From Janthinobacterium violaceinigrum (GTDB lineage: Bacteria > Pseudomonadota > Gammaproteobacteria > Burkholderiales > Burkholderiaceae_D): DNA of 64,000 nucleotides. The stretch lies in assembly GCF_009208555.1 (NCBI RefSeq), contig NZ_WFLI01000007.1, forward strand, positions 62,001-126,000. Reading direction: 5' to 3'. A program made the translations under genes and the position numbers. The notes under the pieces were generated by a model that was not told the origin of the DNA, searched no databases, and was given only the letters and a program-made list of their open reading frames with translations. This document shows, one piece after another, positions 56,245 through 64,000 of this stretch; within the stretch, counting starts at the first letter, position 1, and each line of letters starts with the position of its first letter.

Positions 56245-58491
56245 TTAACGGAGTGGCTGGCTCAGTGCCTGATAACCAGGGATGGTTTTTGTAAATGTTT
56301 CCAGGCCATTCGCGCCCAGGCCCAGGCCATTCGACAGCCCCGTCAGTTCCAGCTGGAAGAAGATCGGCGTCGAGACCGTATTGGACGTCGTCACGAAACG
56401 CTGCGCCCCCATGCGGAAGACCCAGCAGTCGCCCTTGTATTCCAGGCCGACCAGGCTTTCCAGCATGCTGCGATTCTTCAAGGAATAACTGATGCGGCCC
56501 ACGCCATACAGGCGGTCCGTCAGCGGCCATTGCGTCGATACTTCCGCATTGCGCCAACCAGCATCGCCACGCTGGAAACGGTTGCTGAAATTCAATACTT
56601 TCTTGGCACCAGGCTGATACTGCAAGGTGTAGTTGTAGTTCATCAACTGGCGATCGCTGGGATTGTACTGCACCAGGCTGTCGGCGGTCCAAGTCTCGGA
56701 CACGCGGCCCGTCGCGGCCAGCAGGATATCCGAACGCGACTGGTTGACGGGCGTGGTCGAATTGAGCTGCACGCGCTGGTCGGCAAAGTAGAAACGCTGG
56801 CCGAAGGTCAGGCGCATGCGTTCCGTGCCATCTGCCTGCAGGAAACGCGAGACCAGGGCGGCCGTCACCTGGTTGGCGTCGCCGATGCGGTCGCTGCCGA
56901 CAAACCGGTTTTCCGTGAAGATCTGCGTCAGGTTGAAGGTGCCGTCGGCCGTATCGAATTTCGGGAACTGCGACTGGTCGCGGTACGGCGTGTAGACGTA
57001 GAACAGGCGCGGTTCCAGGGTTTGCGTGCCGCCCTTGGCGCCAAACAGGTTCGTGTCGCGTTCAAACACCAGGCCGCTGTCGACCGAGAAGGTGGGCACG
57101 GCGCGCGTAAACGAGGTCGTATTGAACAGCAGCGCCTTGGTCCTGGCGTCGTTGTCGAGCTGATACGCGCTGGCATTGAGCATCAGCTTGGGCGTGACGA
57201 AGTAGCCGGGACGGACGATGGGGAAACTCACCTGCGGCACGGCCACGAGGCGCGACCCTTGCACCTGGGTCGGATGGGCAAAGCGCGTCGCTTCCGCATC
57301 GAAAGTCCAGTCGAAGCCGCCCCAGACGTCATATTTTCCAGCGTGGAAGTTCACCGCCGGCAAGCGGTCATACGGACGCGGCACGGTCACCGTGGGATCG
57401 GGATCCTGCAGCACCTGGTAATTCTGCACGCGCGCCGTCAGGCTCCAGTCTTCGGTGCGGTAATCGGTGCGCAATTCGCGCAGCAACTGGCGCTCGGTGG
57501 CGGAAGCGACGGTTTTCGAGAAATCGTTGGGGTAATTATTATCCGATGCGTCGCGCAGGTCCCAGCTATAGGTCCAGCCCTTGGCCAGCGCCTGCTCATG
57601 CTTGGACTTGATCAGGTAGCGGTTGGTCTTGGTTTGCTTGTCGTTAGGCAAGAACTCAAACGACGTTTCACCGCTGTACAGACCGGCATCCGTCTCGCCC
57701 ATGTAGCGGCCCGCCGCACCGAGTTGGATGCCGCGCCGTTGTATGTAGCGGGGGAACAGGGTCAGGTCGCGGTTTGGCGCGATGTTCAGGTAATACGGCA
57801 CCAGCAGCTCGAAACCGTTCTTCGAGGCAAAGCCCGGCGTGGGCGCCAGCCAGCCCGAGCGGCGCGCGCCCGACAGCGAAAACGAGATGCCGGGCGTGCC
57901 CAGGATAGGCACGTCCTTGAAATAGATGATGGTCTTGCTGCCCGTGCCCACGTCGCGGCCCGTATCGAGGTTCAAGGTGCTCGATTTCAGGTACCAGTCG
58001 GGATTCGGCCCTTCGCAGGTACTGTACGTGCCGTCGATGACGTTGGCTTCGTCGGGGTTGATGAAGTCGACGCGCTCGGCCTTGCCCTGGCCGCCGCCCA
58101 CTTCGAAACGGTACGTCGGGTTGAGCAGGAAACCTTTGCCGGTCTCCATGTTCAGCTTCAGCACGTCGCCCGTGTAGTAATCGCCGAAACGCCACATCTT
58201 GATATGGCCCTCGGCATCGAACTGATCTTCAACTTGTTTGTAACAAGCTGTATCGGCCGTCATTTTTGTGGTTTTTCCGCGCTCAATCACGACATTTTTG
58301 TCGAGATTGATCTCCCTTTCCGGCCGTCCGTTCATGCTGTTCGCCGTCATGACGGTGGGCGCGTCGGGATCTTCCACATGCACGGGACGCGGTGCTTTCT
58401 GGGCGTGGACAGGCACCGTCGTGGCGGCGACGAGCGCGCTGATGGCGAAAGCCCAGCGCTGCGAAGGGGGGGAGGCCGAAAACCAGCTCAT
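56245..58491 (-). CDS. lptD: LPS-assembly protein LptD
   Basis: The outer-membrane barrel that inserts LPS into the outer leaflet with LptE (also in this window). It has 748 aa with a signal peptide (about 1-30, ending VHA). A periplasmic beta-jellyroll (about 40-190, like LptA) and a large C-terminal barrel follow. Only three cysteines are seen (C83, C159 and C689), against the four that make two disulfides in E. coli LptD. The C-terminal pair is reduced to one Cys. It is the first gene of lptD-surA-pdxA-rsmA and is divergent from amgK. Confidence 0.95.
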   Translation of the reverse strand: MSWFSASPPSQRWAFAISALVAATTVPVHAQKAPRPVHVEDPDAPTVMTANSMNGRPEREINLDKNVVIERGKTTKMTADTACYKQVEDQFDAEGHIKMWRFGDYYTGDVLKLNMETGKGFLLNPTYRFEVGGGQGKAERVDFINPDEANVIDGTYSTCEGPNPDWYLKSSTLNLDTGRDVGTGSKTIIYFKDVPILGTPGISFSLSGARRSGWLAPTPGFASKNGFELLVPYYLNIAPNRDLTLFPRYIQRRGIQLGAAGRYMGETDAGLYSGETSFEFLPNDKQTKTNRYLIKSKHEQALAKGWTYSWDLRDASDNNYPNDFSKTVASATERQLLRELRTDYRTEDWSLTARVQNYQVLQDPDPTVTVPRPYDRLPAVNFHAGKYDVWGGFDWTFDAEATRFAHPTQVQGSRLVAVPQVSFPIVRPGYFVTPKLMLNASAYQLDNDARTKALLFNTTSFTRAVPTFSVDSGLVFERDTNLFGAKGGTQTLEPRLFYVYTPYRDQSQFPKFDTADGTFNLTQIFTENRFVGSDRIGDANQVTAALVSRFLQADGTERMRLTFGQRFYFADQRVQLNSTTPVNQSRSDILLAATGRVSETWTADSLVQYNPSDRQLMNYNYTLQYQPGAKKVLNFSNRFQRGDAGWRNAEVSTQWPLTDRLYGVGRISYSLKNRSMLESLVGLEYKGDCWVFRMGAQRFVTTSNTVSTPIFFQLELTGLSNGLGLGANGLETFTKTIPGYQALSQPLR

Positions 58492-58544
58492 GAATTGGAA
58501 GGGGCAAGCACCATTGACAGGCGATTTTTTGATTTGAATCCCTT

Positions 58545-58550
58545 ATTATA
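58545..58550 (-). promoter_or_regulatory. -10 box of the lptD promoter
   Basis: A perfect TATAAT on the minus strand, 54 bp upstream of the lptD ATG, inside the 99-bp lptD-amgK divergent region. The -35 is weak. A plus-strand TTGACA at 58514-58519 lies nearby without a well-spaced -10. Confidence 0.45.
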
Positions 58551-58590
58551 TGGGAATCTGCACCATCAACCCGATTCCACAGGCCGCTTA

Positions 58591-59658
58591 ATGTCATTCT
58601 CTTCCAATTCCTCCACCGCGCCGGCCCAGGCCGACGCTCGCCTGACCCTGTTGAAAGCCTGGTTGACCTCGCTTAACCTCGTCGCGCCCGATTCTGCCCG
58701 CCCCGCTTCCAGCGATGCCAGCTTCCGCCGCTACTACCGTCTCGACGTACTGCCAGGCAATACAACATTGCCAGGAAGTACATTAATTGCCATGGATGCG
58801 CCGCCCGAGCGCGAAAACGTGCCCGCCTTCGTCAAGGTGGCCGGCTTGCTGAAAGGCGCCGGCGTCTCCGTGCCCGAGATCATCGCGCAAGACCTGGACA
58901 ATGGCTTCCTGCTGCTCTCCGACCTGGGCACGACCACCTATCTGGACGCGCTGAACCACGACAATGCCAGCGTGCTGTACGCCGAAGCGCTGGAATCCTT
59001 GATGAAAATCCAGCTGGCCAGCCAGCCCGACGTCTTGCCCGAATTCGACCGCGCCTTCATCCTGCGCGAAATGAATCTGTTCCCGGAATGGTTTATCGGC
59101 AAGCACCTGGGCGCCACCTTGACAGATGTGCAACAGACCCAGCTGGACAAGGTCTTCGAAGCCATCACGGCGAACATCTTGTCGCAGCAACAAGTCTTCA
59201 TGCACCGCGACTACCATTCGCGCAATTTGATGCACATCAACGATGGTTCCATCCCCAATCCCGGCATCCTCGACTTCCAGGACGCCGTCTTCGGGCCCGT
59301 CACCTACGACATCGCCTCGCTGCTGCGCGACGCCTACATCCAGTGGGATGAAGAACTGGTACTCGACTGGGTGATCCGCTACTGGCAGCGCGCCAAGCAG
59401 CTGGGCTTGCCAGTGAATCCCGACATCGACGCCTTCTACCGCGATTTCGAATTCACGGCCCTGCAGCGCCACCTGAAAATCCTCGGCCTGTTCGCGCGCC
59501 TGAACTACCGCGACGGCAAGGACCTGTACATGGGCGACCTGCCGACCGTGCTCGACTACGTGCGCAAGACGGCCAACCGCTACACGGAACTCAAGCCGCT
59601 GGTGCGTTTGCTCGATGCCCTGGAAAACAAGACGCCGCAAGTCGGCTACACTTTTTGA
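58591..59658 (+). CDS. amgK: N-acetylmuramate/N-acetylglucosamine anomeric kinase AmgK
   Basis: Phosphorylates MurNAc and GlcNAc at the anomeric position in the cell-wall recycling shortcut known from Pseudomonas. A 355-aa aminoglycoside-phosphotransferase-fold kinase. It has the Brenner motif HRDYHSRNL (catalytic Asp) and the metal-binding DFQDAVFGP. The ATG at 58591 is chosen although the frame stays open far upstream, antisense to lptD. It is followed by murU (74-bp gap), which confirms the assignment. Confidence 0.92.
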   Translation: MSFSSNSSTAPAQADARLTLLKAWLTSLNLVAPDSARPASSDASFRRYYRLDVLPGNTTLPGSTLIAMDAPPERENVPAFVKVAGLLKGAGVSVPEIIAQDLDNGFLLLSDLGTTTYLDALNHDNASVLYAEALESLMKIQLASQPDVLPEFDRAFILREMNLFPEWFIGKHLGATLTDVQQTQLDKVFEAITANILSQQQVFMHRDYHSRNLMHINDGSIPNPGILDFQDAVFGPVTYDIASLLRDAYIQWDEELVLDWVIRYWQRAKQLGLPVNPDIDAFYRDFEFTALQRHLKILGLFARLNYRDGKDLYMGDLPTVLDYVRKTANRYTELKPLVRLLDALENKTPQVGYTF

Positions 59659-59732
59659 TCGGCGCACCTGACCCGTCCGCTGCGGGGCCACGGCCCCGCC
59701 TTTCACTTATTGCACAGAAAACGAGTTCCACC

Positions 59733-60455
59733 ATGAAAGCCATGATCTTTGCCGCAGGCCGCGGTGAACGGATGCGTCCGCTCACCGATACCTGTCCCAA
59801 ACCGCTGCTGAAAGTGCGCGGCCGTCCGCTGATCGTCTGGCATGTGCTGAACCTGGTGCGCGCCGGCATCACGGAGATCGTCATCAACCATTCCCACCTG
59901 GGCCACCTGATCGAGGAAACCCTGGGCGACGGCAGCGCGTACGGCGCGCGCATCGCGTATTCGTCGGAAAGCACGCCGCTGGAAACGGCGGGCGGCATCG
60001 CCCAGGCGCGCCACCTGCTGGGTGAGGAACCGTTCCTCGCCATTTCCGGCGACATCTATTGCCCCTATTTTGATTTCAAGCAAGTGCTCGACGTGCTGGC
60101 CGACAAGGATGTGCTGGGCACGCCGTATCCGGCCGACCAGCGCGACATCGCCTGGACCTACCTGGTGCCCAATCCCGACTTCCATCCGCAGGGCGACTTC
60201 GGCCTGACCTTGTTCGCGATCAACAATACGGACGAAACCAAGTGGACCTTCGCCAATATCGGCGTGTACCGTCCCGAGATGTTCGACGGCATCACGCCGG
60301 GCAGCCACGCCAAACTGGGCGATTTGCTGCGCCGCTACGCGGACCAGGGCCGCGTGGGCGGCGAAGTCTATCCGGGCGAGTGGACGAATGTGGGCACGCC
60401 GGCGCAGCTCGACGCCCTCAACGGCGTCGCCAGCCCGAAGGCGCCTGCGGCATGA
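59733..60455 (+). CDS. murU: N-acetylmuramate alpha-1-phosphate uridylyltransferase MurU
   Basis: Makes UDP-MurNAc from MurNAc-1-phosphate, completing the recycling route that bypasses fosfomycin-sensitive MurA. A 240-aa nucleotidyltransferase with the signature FAAGRGERMRPLTDTCPKPL at the N-terminus and ISGDIYCPYFDF as the metal-binding motif. It directly follows amgK. Its stop overlaps the start of pepP (ATGA). An ATG at 59733 opens the family N-terminus. Confidence 0.93.
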   Translation: MKAMIFAAGRGERMRPLTDTCPKPLLKVRGRPLIVWHVLNLVRAGITEIVINHSHLGHLIEETLGDGSAYGARIAYSSESTPLETAGGIAQARHLLGEEPFLAISGDIYCPYFDFKQVLDVLADKDVLGTPYPADQRDIAWTYLVPNPDFHPQGDFGLTLFAINNTDETKWTFANIGVYRPEMFDGITPGSHAKLGDLLRRYADQGRVGGEVYPGEWTNVGTPAQLDALNGVASPKAPAA

Positions 60456-61777
60456 TGGCCAACTACGCGGCACGGCGCGCCGCACTGCTGGCGCAGATGC
60501 TGCCCGGCAGCGTCGCCATCCTCGCCACGGCGCCCGAAGTGCCGCGCAACAGCGATTGCGACTATCCGTACCGCCACGACAGCTCTTTCTATTACCTCAG
60601 CGGTTTTACGGAACCCGACAGCGCCGTGGCGCTGGTGGCCGCCAGCGCCACCGCGCCCGCGCGCGCCATCCTGTTTTGCCGCGCCAAGAACACGGAGCGC
60701 GAAATCTGGGACGGCTTTCGGCACGGCCCCGAGGCGGCGCGCCTCACCTTCGGTTTTGACAGCGCCTTCCCCATCGAGGAACTCGACGTGGAAATGGGCC
60801 GCCTGCTGGCCGACGCCCCCGCCATCTACTATGCGCTGGGCGGCAGCCTCGATGCGCAGGTGAAGGTCTGGCTGCACAATGTGCGGCAAAAAGCCCGCAG
60901 CGGCATCACGGCGCCGTCCATCGCGCATGACATCAGCGGCATGCTCGACGCCATGCGCCTGCTGAAAGACCCGCAAGAACAGGGCCTGATGCGCCGCGCG
61001 GCCGCCATTTCCAGCGCGGCCCACGTGCGCGCCATGCGCGCCACGCGGCCCGGCATGCACGAATATGCGCTGGAAGCGGAGCTGCTGTATGAATTCCGCC
61101 GCAGCGGCGCGCAATTTCCCGCGTATTCCTCCATCGTGGCCGGCGGCGACAATGCCTGCATCCTGCATTACAGCGCCAACAACGCGCTCCTGAAAGAGGG
61201 CGAACTGGTGCTGATCGACGCGGGCTGCGAACTCGATGGCTACGCCTCCGACATCACGCGCACCTGGCCCGTCAACGGCCGCTTCAGCCCCGCGCAGCGG
61301 GACCTGTATGAGCTGGTGCTGGCCGCGCAGCAGGCGGCGCTGGACATGGTGCGCCCCGGCTTGCCGCACAGCGCCATCCACGAGGCGGCCGTGCAGGTGC
61401 TGGCGCAGGGCATGCTGGATTTACAGCTGCTGGACCGGCAAAAGAACGGCGGCGTGCAGGACGTCATCGCCGACAAGGCCTACCTGCCTTTCTACATGCA
61501 CGGCACCAGCCACTGGCTGGGCATGGATGTGCACGACGTGGGCGCCTACCGCGACACGGGCGCGCCCGGCAAGCCGTGGCGCGCACTGGAAGCAGGCATG
61601 GTGCTGACGGTGGAGCCGGGCATCTACGTGCGCCCCGGCGCGGGCGTGCCGGAACAGTTCTGGCACACCGGCATCCGCATCGAAGACGATGTGCTGGTCA
61701 CGCCGCAAGGCCATGAAGTCTTCAGCACGGCGCCCAGGAGCGTCGCTGAAATCGAACAACTGATGTCACAGGATTAA
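60452..61777 (+). CDS. pepP: Xaa-Pro aminopeptidase
   Basis: Cytoplasmic dimetal peptidase that removes N-terminal residues before proline. It has 441 aa. The N-terminal AMP_N domain (about 1-140) has PYRHDSSFYYLSGF. The pita-bread catalytic domain carries the metal ligands in LIDAGCELDGYASDITRTW, HGTSHWLGMDVHDVG, TVEPGIYV and IRIEDDVLVT. The start at 60452 overlaps the murU stop (ATGA), showing translational coupling. An ATG at 60455 is an alternative. Confidence 0.94.
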   Translation: MMANYAARRAALLAQMLPGSVAILATAPEVPRNSDCDYPYRHDSSFYYLSGFTEPDSAVALVAASATAPARAILFCRAKNTEREIWDGFRHGPEAARLTFGFDSAFPIEELDVEMGRLLADAPAIYYALGGSLDAQVKVWLHNVRQKARSGITAPSIAHDISGMLDAMRLLKDPQEQGLMRRAAAISSAAHVRAMRATRPGMHEYALEAELLYEFRRSGAQFPAYSSIVAGGDNACILHYSANNALLKEGELVLIDAGCELDGYASDITRTWPVNGRFSPAQRDLYELVLAAQQAALDMVRPGLPHSAIHEAAVQVLAQGMLDLQLLDRQKNGGVQDVIADKAYLPFYMHGTSHWLGMDVHDVGAYRDTGAPGKPWRALEAGMVLTVEPGIYVRPGAGVPEQFWHTGIRIEDDVLVTPQGHEVFSTAPRSVAEIEQLMSQD

Positions 61778-61786
61778 CGCCGCCGC

Positions 61787-62929
61787 ATGCATACACCGTC
61801 CACTTTCGATCTCGCCATCTGCGGCGCCGGCCCCGTCGGCATGGCGCTGGCCGCCCTGCTGGTGCAGCGGGGCAGCCGCGCCGCCGGCATCGCCCTGCTC
61901 GACGCCAAGTCCATCGAACAGGCCAGGCGCGACCCGCGCACCATCGCGCTGTCGCACGGCAGCCGCCAGATTCTCGAGGAAGCGGGCGCCTGGCCCGTGG
62001 AAGCGACGCCCATCCACCAGATCCACGTCTCGCGCCGCGGCCAGTTCGGGCGCAGCCTGATGGACCGCAGCGAGCATGGCGTCGAGGCGCTCGGCTATGT
62101 AGCCCGTTACGGCGCCGTCGTCAGCGCGCTGGCCGACGTCTGCGAACGCCTGGGCGTGGCCAGCCTGCGCCCGGCGCTGGTCACGGGCAGCGTGGAGGAC
62201 GCCGACGGCGTGAGCGTGCAGATCGAACAAGAAGGCGCCTCGTCAACCCTGCGCGCCAGCCTGCTGGTGCAGGCCGAGGGCGGCCTGTTCGGCCAGCAGC
62301 AGGAACGCGCCGTCAGCCGCGATTATGGCCAAAGCGCCATCATTGCCCATGTGCGCACAAGTAGCCCCATCGCCCACCGCGCGTACGAGCGCTTCACCGA
62401 CGAAGGCCCGCTGGCCCTGCTGCCGCAGGACGACGGCTACGCGCTGGTGTGGTGCGTGCCGCCCACGCGCGCCGAGCAATTGCTGGCGCTCGACGACGCG
62501 GCCTTCCTGGCGCGCCTGGGCGCCGCCTTCGGCAGCCGCCTGGGACGCTTCACCCACACGACGGCGCGCCTGGCCTATCCGCTGGGCCTGAACGCGCAGG
62601 CGGGCGGCACGGCGCGCACGGTGGCCATCGGCAATGCGGCGCAAACCCTGCACCCGGTGGCGGGACAGGGCCTGAACCTGGGCTTGCGCGACGCCGCCGT
62701 GCTGGCCCGCGTGCTGGCGCAAGATGCCAGCCCCGCCGCGCTGGAACGCTACGCCAGCCTGCGCCAGGGCGACCGGGGACTGACCGTGCGCGTGACCGAC
62801 ACCATGGCGCGCATTTTCACGGGCAGCACCCCTGCGCAGGGCTTGCTGGGCCTGTCGCTGGGCCTGCTGGACGCCTTCCGCCCGGCCCGCAAAGGCCTGG
62901 CGGAACTGATGATGTACGGCCGCCGCTGA
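61787..62929 (+). CDS. ubiH: FAD-dependent monooxygenase of the UbiH/UbiF/COQ6 family
   Basis: A likely ubiquinone ring hydroxylase. It has 380 aa. The FAD-binding GAGPVGMALAALL is at the N-terminus, and the C-terminal AIGNAAQTLHPVAGQGLNLGLRD is the UbiH-family signature. The middle DG motif is altered (AEGG where family members have ADG). It lies 9 bp after pepP; pepP-ubiH is a classical pairing, which supports the UbiH label over other class members. Confidence 0.88.
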   Translation: MHTPSTFDLAICGAGPVGMALAALLVQRGSRAAGIALLDAKSIEQARRDPRTIALSHGSRQILEEAGAWPVEATPIHQIHVSRRGQFGRSLMDRSEHGVEALGYVARYGAVVSALADVCERLGVASLRPALVTGSVEDADGVSVQIEQEGASSTLRASLLVQAEGGLFGQQQERAVSRDYGQSAIIAHVRTSSPIAHRAYERFTDEGPLALLPQDDGYALVWCVPPTRAEQLLALDDAAFLARLGAAFGSRLGRFTHTTARLAYPLGLNAQAGGTARTVAIGNAAQTLHPVAGQGLNLGLRDAAVLARVLAQDASPAALERYASLRQGDRGLTVRVTDTMARIFTGSTPAQGLLGLSLGLLDAFRPARKGLAELMMYGRR

Positions 62930-63044
62930 TTCTTGACAATAAGGAAAGAGCACGGGCGAAAAAGAAACAGGCGGGATATCGGGCATGGAGTAAACGGCCC
63001 GCGGATGCGACAATGGCTGTCACCTGGCTTTTGGCGACCGTTCC

Positions 63045-63998
63045 ATGACAGATGCATTGCCCGCAGCACCGCCTGCCGCTCTTCCCGAAGTCCTTTTTTC
63101 CCGCCTGCTGGAAGACGCCCTCGACGCCGTCATCATCATCGACGAGCAGTGCCGCATCCGCTATATCAATGGCGCCATGCAGGCCTTGTCGGGCTATGCC
63201 AGCGGAGAACTGCTGGGCCAGACCCTGAACGGCCTGCTGCCCGACGCCGTCAGCGCGCAGCACGACAACCACGTGATCAACTACATCCGCAGCTCGCGCA
63301 CCTCCAGCGTGCTGGGCAAGATACGCGAATTCGCCATCCGCCACCGCGACACGCAAATGATCCCCATCGAGATGAAGGCGCTGGACCTGGGCGTGGTCGA
63401 TGGCCTGCGCTATTTCGGCGCCTTCCTGCTCGACGTGCGCGAACGGCGCGAACTGGCGGCAAAAAACGCCAGCCTGCTGGCGCAGCTGGAACAGCAGGCG
63501 CTGCACGATGCGCTGACGTCGCTGCCCAACCGGCGCGCCTATGAAGCGCAGGCCGAGCAGGCGATGGCGCGCGCGGCGCGCAGCGGCGCCGCACTGACCG
63601 TGGGCGTGGCCGACCTCGACCATTTCAAGAAGATCAACGACCGCCATGGCCATGCCGTGGGCGACGCCGTGCTGCGCACGGTGGCGCAGGTGCTGCGCGA
63701 CACGGGACGCATCACCGACGTGGCCGCGCGCCTGGGCGGCGAGGAATTCGGCCTGCTGTTCCCCGACGCGACCCTGCAGCAGGCACACCAGGTGGCCGAA
63801 CGCATCCGCGCAGCCGTGGCCGCCGCCATCACCCCCCTGCCCGATGGCCGCCAGCTGCAGGTCACCATCAGCATCGGCGTGGCGTCCCTGATGGCCGGCG
63901 CCAGCCTGGACGCGGCCATGTCCGATGCCGACAAGGCCCTGTATGCGGCCAAGCACCAGGGCCGCAACCAGGTCATTGCGGCGCCGGCCGTCCCATAA
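63045..63998 (+). CDS. PAS-GGDEF diguanylate cyclase
   Basis: A 317-aa cytoplasmic protein: a PAS sensor (about 15-135, RIRYINGAMQALSGY), a short helical linker, and a GGDEF domain (about 150-310) with an intact GGEEF at 231-235. An I-site R222-x2-D225 lies five residues before it, so active c-di-GMP synthesis with product inhibition is expected. It ends two bases before the end of the window. It is 115 bp downstream of ubiH and probably has its own promoter, though no good -10 was found. Confidence 0.9.
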   Translation: MTDALPAAPPAALPEVLFSRLLEDALDAVIIIDEQCRIRYINGAMQALSGYASGELLGQTLNGLLPDAVSAQHDNHVINYIRSSRTSSVLGKIREFAIRHRDTQMIPIEMKALDLGVVDGLRYFGAFLLDVRERRELAAKNASLLAQLEQQALHDALTSLPNRRAYEAQAEQAMARAARSGAALTVGVADLDHFKKINDRHGHAVGDAVLRTVAQVLRDTGRITDVAARLGGEEFGLLFPDATLQQAHQVAERIRAAVAAAITPLPDGRQLQVTISIGVASLMAGASLDAAMSDADKALYAAKHQGRNQVIAAPAVP

Positions 63999-64000
63999 AA

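Noticed and set aside
56203..59658. A 1151-codon plus-strand open frame running through the antisense of lptD into amgK
   Set aside because: The first ~800 codons are the mirror of lptD codons in a GC-rich genome and show low-complexity composition with no family match. Only the part from 58591 is amgK.

Overview
This 64 kb window is GC-rich and gene-dense and looks like a chromosomal segment of a betaproteobacterium. The family Oxalobacteraceae (Janthinobacterium/Massilia/Duganella group) is most likely. This rests on recognisable gene orders (leuS-lptE-holA-proA, lptD-surA-pdxA-rsmA divergent from amgK-murU, dapB-bamE divergent from fur), a Burkholderiales-type porin and Burkholderiales-type repeat lipoproteins. 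The genus is an inference. I saw no rRNA, tRNA, insertion sequence, prophage or CRISPR array.

Layout. Positions 1-9.9 kb hold a surface-polysaccharide operon read right to left: a YjbH-PAP2 fusion, an SLBB-type export protein, a Wzz-like chain-length protein, then rfbF, rfbG and rfbH, which make the CDP-activated precursor of 3,6-dideoxyhexoses. The left 344 bases are AT-rich and non-coding. From 10.2 to 17.2 kb come a DUF4197 protein and a three-gene signalling operon: an HDOD-GAF histidine kinase, a receiver-PAS-GGDEF-EAL protein and a Sel1-repeat protein. From 17.3 to 26.7 kb, read right to left, is a housekeeping run: leuS, lptE, holA, proA, hemJ-like, a DsbA-family isomerase, an RNA methyltransferase and an MFS exporter.

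From 26.9 to 31.6 kb are an AraC regulator, a VOC protein and the glutaryl-CoA module (LysR regulator divergent from gcdH-gcdG). Positions 31.6-36.0 kb carry a barstar homologue, dapB, bamE, fur, hrcA and a HAD hydrolase. Two tandem repeat lipoproteins follow, then a candidate small RNA with an anti-Shine-Dalgarno motif at about 37.53-37.61 kb. Positions 37.6-43.1 kb hold a complete distal valine pathway (mmsA, acyl-CoA dehydrogenase, enoyl-CoA hydratase, 3-hydroxyisobutyryl-CoA hydrolase, mmsB). It is divergent from an XRE/ScfR-type regulator, with clustered TTTGCA-type operators between them.

From 44.7 to 51.6 kb lies what looks like a nucleoside uptake and salvage operon: porin, polyamine-class ABC transporter, nucleoside hydrolase and adenosine deaminase, with a divergent LysR regulator. 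From 52.8 to 64 kb are the lptD-surA-pdxA-rsmA operon and, divergently, amgK-murU-pepP-ubiH (cell-wall recycling, peptidase, ubiquinone), ending with a PAS-GGDEF protein.

The most interesting signals are the candidate sRNA, the operator cluster at mmsA/scfR, the outer-membrane-barrel/PAP2 fusion and the polyamine-type transporter tied to purine salvage. No wholly new multi-gene system (defence, secretion or biosynthetic) was recognised.
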